Source: Planctomycetaceae bacterium (GTDB lineage: Bacteria > Planctomycetota > Planctomycetia > Pirellulales > Lacipirellulaceae). Taken from it: a DNA stretch of 8,370 nucleotides. The notes beneath the pieces are model-generated. The model worked only from the letters and a program-made list of their open reading frames with translations, was not told the origin of the DNA and did no database searches. Of the stretch, positions 1 through 7,310 are shown in pieces (position 1 is the stretch's first letter; every line of letters starts with the position of its first letter). Position numbers and translations under genes: made by a program. The stretch lies in contig PATG01000090.1 of NCBI GenBank assembly GCA_002713555.1, forward strand, positions 3,991 to 12,360, read 5' to 3'.

Positions 1-1749
<1,749 letters not shown>

Positions 1750-1761
1750 TCATGGGTTGCA

Positions 1762-1789
1762 GCCTGGTTAAGTAAGAAAGGCCTTTTTT
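1762..1789 (+). terminator. Possible weak intrinsic terminator after the ACP-AONS gene
   Basis: Thirteen bases after the stop codon, GCCT (1762-1765) can pair with AGGC (1779-1782), followed by C and six T residues (1784-1789). The stem is only four base pairs with a 13-nt loop, so the T-tract is the main support. It sits where transcription of the megasynthase gene would be expected to end. Confidence 0.25.
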
Positions 1790-1875
1790 GATTCCTGTAG
1801 GCATGGAATGATGTTCCTGCAGTTGGCACACAGCACCCCAGGAAAATATCGAAGTGAAGGGTCTACGGACGTTGG

Positions 1876-1915
1876 TGGAGAGTCTCCAATGAATTGCTTT
1901 ACGGTTGGTTCAACC
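1876..1915. repeat. Pair of adjacent short inverted repeats in the leader
   Basis: TGGAGA-G-TCTCCA (1876-1888) is a perfect 6-bp inverted repeat around one central base. Fifteen bases further, GGTTG-GTT-CAACC (1903-1915) is a perfect 5-bp inverted repeat with a 3-nt loop. Palindromes of this kind can be operators or RNA hairpins. There is no direct link to a regulator, and their position 260-300 bases before the WXG gene makes either role a guess. Confidence 0.35.
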
Positions 1916-2008
1916 CTGGATAGAATGGAGTGAGCCCAATGAAACATGTGGGTTCGCTAGGGAGATTGGATTTGCCTATTATTATTTGTGTTGGCGATAA
2001 GTGAAGTG

Positions 2009-2039
2009 TTGACGCGACACAGCATTGTCACGAGATATT
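2009..2039 (+). promoter_or_regulatory. Candidate sigma70-like promoter for the WXG/FtsK cluster
   Basis: TTGACG (2009-2014) is a good -35 match. GATATT (2034-2039) is a four-of-six -10 match, but at a long 19-bp spacing. The segment GTGTTG-ACG-CGACAC (2006-2020) overlapping the -35 is an imperfect inverted repeat with one G-T pair. The site lies about 135 bp before the first gene of the cluster and just before the tandem repeat, a sensible location, but the match is too weak for a firm call. Confidence 0.25.
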
Positions 2040-2053
2040 AAAAAGCGGCTAAT

Positions 2054-2086
2054 TCTTTACATCGGCTAGATCTTTACATCAGCTAG
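2054..2086. repeat. Two-copy tandem repeat, 17-bp period, upstream of the WXG gene
   Basis: TCTTTACATCGGCTAG (2054-2069) is followed one base later by TCTTTACATCAGCTAG (2071-2086), matching at 15 of 16 positions. A third partial unit, CGGCTA at 2046-2051, keeps the same 17-bp phase. A 17-bp period places the copies about one and a half helical turns apart. The repeat could be a binding site for a regulator of the downstream cluster or a small duplication without function; no known operator is recognised. Confidence 0.55.
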
Positions 2087-2174
2087 GGATGGCTGTATTT
2101 CCAGTTTGCTGGACTCATCATCGCGGCAGACCGTCGGAGGCGGCTGCAGTCGATCGAGCACCCATTTCTCCCAC

Positions 2175-2447
2175 ATGTCTCAAGCAATTGTTGATCCTGC
2201 GGAACTCAGGCGATTTGCACAACAGCTGAGCCAATTTAACAACGAACTAGAAGAGCGCTTATCCACTCTGGCTAGTCAACTACATAGTCTTAATAGTAGT
2301 TGGCGCGATCAAGAGCACAAAAAATTCGCAGAAGAGTTTGGGCACTATCTCAAACTGATTGCCAGGTCGATGGAATCTTCGAATGAGTACATTCCCTTTT
2401 TACTCCGCAAAGCCGAAAGGATAGAAGAGTATTTGCAACAGCGTTAA
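2175..2447 (+). CDS. WXG100-like small helical protein, first gene of a type VII-like cluster
   Basis: A 90-aa, mostly helical, charged protein without signal peptide or membrane segment. The predicted fold is a helical hairpin: helix 1 at about residues 8-40, a turn carrying Trp43 in SSWRDQEHKKF, and helix 2 at about 47-88. Size, single turn tryptophan and a following Phe (F51) match the WXG100 (EsxA/EsxB) superfamily, although the turn reads W-R-D instead of W-X-G, as in many divergent members. WXG100 proteins are substrates or partners of type VII secretion ATPases, usually as dimers, which fits the FtsK-type ATPase gene at 3314. I chose the ATG at 2175 because it opens directly on the conserved-looking helical part; the same frame extends upstream to a TTG at 2106, but those 23 codons are Ser/Gly-rich and look non-coding. 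No clear Shine-Dalgarno precedes the ATG. Confidence 0.8.
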   Translation: MSQAIVDPAELRRFAQQLSQFNNELEERLSTLASQLHSLNSSWRDQEHKKFAEEFGHYLKLIARSMESSNEYIPFLLRKAERIEEYLQQR

Positions 2448-2459
2448 TTCTCGCGAGAA
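2448..2459. repeat. Perfect 12-bp palindrome directly after the WXG stop codon
   Basis: TTCTCGCGAGAA begins at the base after the TAA stop. A degenerate half copy, TTCC-GAGAA, follows at 2464-2472. It could be an operator, a small RNA hairpin that stabilises or attenuates the message between the first and second genes, or chance. There is no T-tract, so it is not a classical terminator. Confidence 0.45.
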
Positions 2460-2534
2460 GAATTTCCGAGAATAGCTGGCAAGGGGGCAATCTTGTGTAT
2501 TCAGTGGTAACTACAGGCTTACTAAAAAAACTTT

Positions 2535-3071
2535 ATGCCAGGTCCTGCTAAAGTTCATTCCGTTAAGGCAATTGAAGATTTTCGTGTTGCTTTATCTCGA
2601 TTTGAACAACGTGCTCAGCATGCGCTGGAGGCGCTTACTGCTGAAGTTCGTCGTTCTTTGGAGTGGTTGGAGCATGATTGTCCAGCCTATTGGAAAAAGC
2701 AAATTAGACATTCTGAAGATGCAGTGCATCAGGCAAAAATAGAATTGGAGCGATGTTTGATGTTTCCGGTGGCGGGAGAACGTCCTGCTTGTCGTGAACA
2801 ACGAGCGGAATTTAAGAAAGCCCAAGCAAGGTTGGAATATTGCCACGAAAAACATGAGCGAACGAAATACTGGAATCGTCAATTGCAACATGAGCAATTC
2901 GAATACGAAGGTCGTTTGGGGCAGTTGCAGCGAATGCTAGAAATTGATTTGCCTGCAGCAAGGAGTAAATTGCAGTCTATGGAGCGCCGATTGGAAGAAT
3001 ATCGGATAGAACGCCCCCCTGAAAAAAGCGAGCGCACCACACCTGAAGAAGACCGTAAAAAAGAAGGCTAA
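2535..3071 (+). CDS. 178-aa coiled-coil protein of unknown function in the type VII-like cluster
   Basis: I do not assign a named function. The protein is soluble, very rich in Glu, Arg, Gln and Lys, and almost entirely helical, with no signal peptide or membrane segment. Residues about 8-75 form a first long helix with tryptophans W44 and W53. A short break at about 76-86 holds a Cys-X-X-F-P element (C74-P78) and C86. A second and third helical stretch spans about 88-158 and contains C103 and W113. Residues 160-178 are a charged disordered tail. The spaced Trp residues and long helices recall an enlarged WXG/LXG-like helical domain, which is an inference. It lies 87 bp after the WXG gene and ends two bases before the next start codon, so it is almost certainly co-transcribed and probably co-translated with the second small WXG-like protein. 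The ATG at 2535 lacks a clear ribosome site. A chaperone, adaptor or structural component of the ATPase machine would fit. Confidence 0.75.
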   Translation: MPGPAKVHSVKAIEDFRVALSRFEQRAQHALEALTAEVRRSLEWLEHDCPAYWKKQIRHSEDAVHQAKIELERCLMFPVAGERPACREQRAEFKKAQARLEYCHEKHERTKYWNRQLQHEQFEYEGRLGQLQRMLEIDLPAARSKLQSMERRLEEYRIERPPEKSERTTPEEDRKKEG

Positions 3072-3073
3072 AA

Positions 3074-3298
3074 ATGCGACCCTGGGACTTGGATACGAGT
3101 GCAGCGCATCTGCGTGATGCGATGGATGAATTGCAGACTGCCTGGCAATTGACATCCGAAACCTGGCAAGACGAGGTTAGCCACGCTTTTTGTGAAAACC
3201 ATTTGGAGCCGATTGGCCCAGCGCTCAAGTTGACGCTCGATGCTGTGGGGCGCATGCAGCAAATGTTGAATAAGATGCAACGTGAATGCGAAAGTTAA
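3074..3298 (+). CDS. Short second WXG-like protein (74 aa)
   Basis: A 74-aa helical protein with no signal peptide or membrane segment. Residues about 8-28 form helix 1, the turn carries Trp31 in SETWQDEVSHAF, and residues 33-70 form helix 2 with a HLEPI element at 43-47. The W-Q-D turn followed by a Phe (F39) parallels the W-R-D turn of the 90-aa protein at 2175, so the two are probably distant paralogues that could pair as a heterodimer like EsxA/EsxB. At 74 aa it is shorter than the usual WXG100 protein of about 100 aa. The start is supported by AAGAAGG (3061-3067) six bases upstream of the ATG, the best Shine-Dalgarno in the cluster. It starts two bases after the preceding stop codon, suggesting translational coupling. 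Its TAA stop is in the same reading frame as the ATPase gene that begins 15 bases later. Confidence 0.72.
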   Translation: MRPWDLDTSAAHLRDAMDELQTAWQLTSETWQDEVSHAFCENHLEPIGPALKLTLDAVGRMQQMLNKMQRECES

Positions 3299-3313
3299 GA
3301 TACGAAAAGACCG

Positions 3314-6300
3314 TTGAAAGACCTAATCATTTCCACACGCCGCCAATTGGAACTCATGCAACAATTGCAGGAGCTGGCAGATGAGCGCGCCCATTTAGAG
3401 CAAGCCATAGCCAATAAATTGCAGGCTAAAATAGCGGCTGCCGATGAAGAGCACCAATCCTTAGCGCGTCAGTTGGTCGAACAGTTGGTCCAGCAGAGAC
3501 GTGATCTAGAAAACGAATATGCCCGTACGAAGAGTGCAGTCGCCCAAGAAAATCGCCAAGAAAAACAGGGTGTGGAGCATAGATATAAGGAACATTGTAA
3601 CCGCGCCGAGCATGCATTCAAGCAAATGGCTTTGGCAATCCAGCGGAATAAGAAAGAGAGTGAGTGGCAAGCCCTGGCAGTATTTGATGCTGCAAAAGAC
3701 AGCCCACAGCAGATGATCGATACGGGGGGCAAGCGTATCCAGGCTCGCCGAATGCAAGTGGATGGCTTGCAACGAGATGCCAACACACTGATGGCCATGC
3801 GCCATTTGTCTCAAGCTGCCGAACTTGTGGAACCCAGCGAATGTTTGCCAGTTGCCTCAGACCAGACGGCCGAGGGGCTTCAGCAAGACAATCTTAATCA
3901 GCTGCATCAAGAGGTGCTGAAACTGCAAGCACAGCAATTGCCCAGCCTGCTGCTGGAAGGATTCCGTATTGTAGGTTGGTGGCTCCTGCTGTGCTTGTTG
4001 GGAGGCCTGTTTTCAGTTCTGGCTATGGACTGGACAAATCCGATGTGGCCGTTGGTGGCAATTGGTTGTGGAAGTGTGTTGACGGGAGTGGTGTACATTT
4101 CTTTTGGAAAAGAGGCCAAGCGTCAATCCTTAGAACAATATGCGATCATCCTCAAATTGCTGGGACAAGCAAGGCGGTTGGAGCAGGACGCTACTGCAGA
4201 GGTTGAGGCAAAGAGTCGGCAAGCTGCAGAAGAGATTAATTTGCAAAAATATCAGGAGCTTGCTGCTGCCCAGCAAGCGAGTGATCAGGCAAATCAAAAA
4301 AATGTGGAAATCAGAAGAAACGAATTACAGCAGGCCCGGAGCGAACTGGATTTGGGACTGCAGGAGGCCAATTCCAAATGCCAGCAAGCCCACGCAGAAG
4401 CAGACGAAAAATATCCTCCACTCCTCGACCAGCTAGCCAAACAGCGTCTAACTTCTGAGCAAGAGAATCAGAGGCGGTTGGAATCACGCAGCACGAGCGC
4501 CCAGCAAACGCATGACAACGAATGGCAGGGCATGGCCGAATGTTGGAAGAACGGTTATGAGGGTATTGTTCAGGAGTTAGACGCCATGCTGTCAAAGTGT
4601 CAGCAAGATTTTCCAGATTGGTCGAAAACCGAATGGGATGATTGGGAGCGCCCTCCTGAGCCACCAGCGGCAATTCAATTTGGCCGTTTTGAACTGCCAC
4701 TCCAGGCAGTCAAAAACGGACTTTCGAAAAATGAACTGTTGGTGCCCGAGCAAACCATGCTCACCTTACCTGCCCTTATGACTATGGATGAATTGCCGGG
4801 CATGGTGATCTCGGCTGAGGGCAAAGGGCGCGAAAGGGCAACCAGTTTACTACAAGTCATGATGTTGCGTTTTCTGACGGCGCTACCAGCAGGCAAGCTG
4901 CGTTTTACAATAATAGATCCGTCCGCTTTAGGTGAAAATTTTGCTACGTTCATGCATCTAGCCGACCATGATGAACAATTGGTAGGGGGCCAAATCTGGA
5001 CGGAACCCCGCCAAATTCACCAACGTCTGACACTGCTTTCAGATCATATGGAAAAAGTACTGCAAAAATATCTTCGCAACGAATTTGAATCAATTCATCA
5101 GTACAACCAACATGCGGGCGAAGTCGCAGAACCCTATCACGTGCTCGTTTTAGCGAATTTTCCAGTGGGACTTAGCGATGCATCTATTCACAAACTGCTT
5201 ACGATTTCTCAATCGGGTCCTCGTTGCGGTGTCTATTCTTTGCTCAGCATTGATAAATCCCAAAGATTGCCAAACGATTTTGATGTGCAGGAGCTCATCC
5301 AGGGGAATGTCCATCTGGATTGGGTTCAAGATCAACTTCGATGGAATTATCCACTCTTTGAAAAGTTGCATTTAGAGATTGATCAGTTGCCGCCTCGTGC
5401 GAAATTGAACGATTTGTTGTTGAGAGCAGGTCAGGAGTCGCGTGTGGCGAGTAAAGTTGAGGTACCTTTTTCCGTGGTGGCCCCGCCAGCTGACAAAGAG
5501 TGGTCCAGCTGTGCTGCAAAAGAGTTGGTTGTCCCGGTTGGGCGAGCAGGCGCAAAAGAGTTGCAATCTTTGCAATTGGGGCGAGGTACTTCGCAGCATG
5601 CGCTAGTTTCAGGTAAAACGGGCTCTGGCAAGTCAACATTACTCCATGCTCTCATTACGAATGCAGCGCTCCATTACAGTCCAGCTGAAGTGGAGTTTTA
5701 TTTGGTCGATTTTAAAAAAGGTGTCGAATTCAAGGCTTATGCAGCTGGCAAATTGCCACATGCACGAGTCATAGCGATCGAGAGCGAGCGCGAGTTTGGC
5801 GTAAGCGTCTTAGAGCGGCTGGATGAAGAATTGCGAAAACGAGGTGAACTGTTCCGAAAACTGGGCGTTCAGGATTTAGCCGGCGCGCGAGAAGCCTGTA
5901 GCGAACACTTGCCACGCGTCTTATTGATTATCGATGAGTTTCAAGAACTGTTTGTTTCAGACGACAAATTGTCACAAGATGCGGCATTGCTGATGGACAG
6001 GCTGGTGCGCCAAGGCAGGGCATTTGGGATTCATGTCCTGTTGGGATCACAAACACTTGCCGGAGCTTATTCTCTGGCTCGCAGTACGATTGGACAAATG
6101 GCTGTGCGTGTGGCCCTGGAATGTAGCGACGCCGATTCCCATCTCATCCTAAGTGATGAAAACACGGCAGCACGCTTACTAAGTCGACCAGGCGAGGCAA
6201 TCTACAACGATCAAAATGGCCTGGTTGAAGGGAATAGTCCCTTTCAAGTTGTCTGGTTGCCGGATCAAGAACGACAAGAGTATTTGGCCAGGATTTGTCA

Positions 6301-7231
6301 ATTGCAAAAGACATGTGGAACTCCCACGGAACCAGCAATCGTCTTTGAAGGGGACCAGCCTTCGGATCCATTCGGCAATGATGCTATGGTTGCGACTTTA
6401 GAAGATACAGATTCTAAGGTTGTGGAACCGACTCTATGGTTAGGATCTGCTGTGCGTATAGAACCACCAACCCAATTGGTGCTACGCCGACAGAGTGGCA
6501 ACCATGTACTGATAGTTGGGCAGGACGAAACATTAGCACTTGGTATTTTAGCCACATCCATGGTTGCCATAGCTGCACAAAAGTCCCCTTTGGATGCACG
6601 TTTTACCGTGCTCGATGGCACTAGGCCCGAATCCGCAGAGCAGGGGGCCTGGCGAGACATTGCAGGTGCGCTACCGGGCAGTGTTGACCTCATCGAGCCA
6701 CGTGCTGTCGCCAACCTGATCGCCTCGCTGGCAGAGGAAGTCAAACGAAGGGGGCAATCACCAGAAGAAAAACATCCACCCCACTTTCTGATCCTTCATG
6801 ATCTGGCACAGTTTCGTCAGTTGCGAATGACGGAAGACGATTTCAGTTTTTCATCTCTTAGCTCGAGTGGCAAAAATGGGAAGCAAACACCGATTGATAA
6901 ACAATTTCGAGATCTGCTGCGAGAAGGGGCAGCTGTGGGCGTGCATCTATTGGTCTGGTGTGATTCGTACAACAGCTTAACACGTTTTGTAGATCGGATA
7001 ACACTTCGTGAGATCGATTATCGTGTGGCAATGCAAATGAGTGTCGGTGACTCGACAAGCCTGATCGATTCGCCTGCAGCCGGTAGATTGGGAGAGCATC
7101 GGGCGCTGTTCTATCGCGATGACTTGGGGTCCCATGTCAAGTTTCGCCCTTATGGCAGGCCGACCTCAGAGTGGCTAAAGTGGGTAAGCAAAAAATTGGT
7201 TCACAAGTATTCCGATGCTACGGCGGATTGA
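3314..7231 (+). CDS. Membrane-anchored FtsK/SpoIIIE-family ATPase, EccC/EssC-like, with three ATPase-like domains
   Basis: A 1305-aa protein in this order: Gln/Glu-rich coiled coil (residues 10-205); two membrane segments (about 216-237 and 244-265) joined by a short loop; second coiled coil (267-430); then three FtsK-like domains. Domain 1 (about 474-700) lacks Walker motifs: SAEGKGRERA (500-509) replaces the P-loop and LVLANF (611-616) the Walker B. Domain 2 (about 740-990) is intact, with GKTGSGKST (767-775, Lys773) and LLIIDEF (870-876, Asp874/Glu875). Domain 3 (about 1042-1290) is degenerate, with VGQDETLAL (1068-1076) and LILHD (1159-1163). Two N-terminal membrane helices plus three tandem ATPase domains is the architecture of type VII secretion motors (EccC, EssC). 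The DNA-binding gamma domain and four-helix anchor of chromosomal FtsK are absent, so protein export is more likely than DNA pumping. A TTG start at 3314 is used here; an ATG at 3356 (Met15) is the alternative, and an in-frame TAA at 3296 excludes anything longer. The gene follows the WXG-like genes in one probable operon. Confidence 0.85.
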   Translation: MKDLIISTRRQLELMQQLQELADERAHLEQAIANKLQAKIAAADEEHQSLARQLVEQLVQQRRDLENEYARTKSAVAQENRQEKQGVEHRYKEHCNRAEHAFKQMALAIQRNKKESEWQALAVFDAAKDSPQQMIDTGGKRIQARRMQVDGLQRDANTLMAMRHLSQAAELVEPSECLPVASDQTAEGLQQDNLNQLHQEVLKLQAQQLPSLLLEGFRIVGWWLLLCLLGGLFSVLAMDWTNPMWPLVAIGCGSVLTGVVYISFGKEAKRQSLEQYAIILKLLGQARRLEQDATAEVEAKSRQAAEEINLQKYQELAAAQQASDQANQKNVEIRRNELQQARSELDLGLQEANSKCQQAHAEADEKYPPLLDQLAKQRLTSEQENQRRLESRSTSAQQTHDNEWQGMAECWKNGYEGIVQELDAMLSKCQQDFPDWSKTEWDDWERPPEPPAAIQFGRFELPLQAVKNGLSKNELLVPEQTMLTLPALMTMDELPGMVISAEGKGRERATSLLQVMMLRFLTALPAGKLRFTIIDPSALGENFATFMHLADHDEQLVGGQIWTEPRQIHQRLTLLSDHMEKVLQKYLRNEFESIHQYNQHAGEVAEPYHVLVLANFPVGLSDASIHKLLTISQSGPRCGVYSLLSIDKSQRLPNDFDVQELIQGNVHLDWVQDQLRWNYPLFEKLHLEIDQLPPRAKLNDLLLRAGQESRVASKVEVPFSVVAPPADKEWSSCAAKELVVPVGRAGAKELQSLQLGRGTSQHALVSGKTGSGKSTLLHALITNAALHYSPAEVEFYLVDFKKGVEFKAYAAGKLPHARVIAIESEREFGVSVLERLDEELRKRGELFRKLGVQDLAGAREACSEHLPRVLLIIDEFQELFVSDDKLSQDAALLMDRLVRQGRAFGIHVLLGSQTLAGAYSLARSTIGQMAVRVALECSDADSHLILSDENTAARLLSRPGEAIYNDQNGLVEGNSPFQVVWLPDQERQEYLARICQLQKTCGTPTEPAIVFEGDQPSDPFGNDAMVATLEDTDSKVVEPTLWLGSAVRIEPPTQLVLRRQSGNHVLIVGQDETLALGILATSMVAIAAQKSPLDARFTVLDGTRPESAEQGAWRDIAGALPGSVDLIEPRAVANLIASLAEEVKRRGQSPEEKHPPHFLILHDLAQFRQLRMTEDDFSFSSLSSSGKNGKQTPIDKQFRDLLREGAAVGVHLLVWCDSYNSLTRFVDRITLREIDYRVAMQMSVGDSTSLIDSPAAGRLGEHRALFYRDDLGSHVKFRPYGRPTSEWLKWVSKKLVHKYSDATAD

Positions 7232-7279
7232 GGTTTGTGATTCACTTTGAGGATACGTAATATCGTTTGCGGCCATGCA

Positions 7280-7295
7280 TGCGGGTTCGCCCGCA
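7280..7295. terminator. Hairpin with UUCG loop between convergent genes
   Basis: TGCGGG (7280-7285) and CCCGCA (7290-7295) form a perfect 6-bp stem closed by a TTCG loop, a very stable RNA tetraloop in the plus-strand transcript. It lies in the 79-bp gap between the ends of two converging genes, 48 bp past the ATPase stop and 15 bp past the stop of the methyltransferase on the other strand. No T-tract follows on either side, so it is at best a terminator-like or transcript-end-protecting element. Confidence 0.45.
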
Positions 7296-7310
7296 ACGAG
7301 TCGAAAAGCG

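Larger units (their letters stand above)
1750..2174. other. Gene-poor leader region between the megasynthase gene and the WXG/FtsK cluster
   Basis: About 425 bp with no convincing gene on either strand. It holds a T-tract near 1784, several short inverted repeats (TTCCTG at 1814-1819 against CAGGAA at 1839-1844; 1876-1888; 1903-1915), a possible promoter near 2009-2039 and a 17-bp tandem repeat at 2054-2086. One tiny ORF (1939-2004, 21 codons, ATG preceded by GGAG eight bases upstream) is the only well-spaced ribosome site in the region. It could be a leader peptide, but a peptide this short cannot be supported on its own. I see no transposase remnant and no obvious tRNA or structured RNA. 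Confidence 0.6.

Noticed and set aside
2046..2086. CRISPR array
   Set aside because: Only two 16-bp copies separated by one base, no spacers and no cas genes.
1750..2105. Remnant of a mobile element in the leader
   Set aside because: No transposase-like reading frame, no long terminal inverted repeats and no target-site duplication could be seen.
2106..2174. Upstream TTG start that would lengthen the WXG-like protein by 23 residues
   Set aside because: The extra residues are Ser/Gly/Thr-rich and unlike the helical remainder, the TTG has no ribosome site, and the ATG at 2175 gives the usual family length.
4311..4700. Minus-strand ORF inside the ATPase gene
   Set aside because: Antisense shadow of the coiled-coil region; no ribosome site or recognisable family.
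3314..7231. Chromosome-segregation FtsK or conjugative DNA translocase
   Set aside because: There is no C-terminal gamma (winged-helix) domain, only two membrane helices, three ATPase-like domains instead of one, and WXG-like partners next door; no relaxase or integrase is present.
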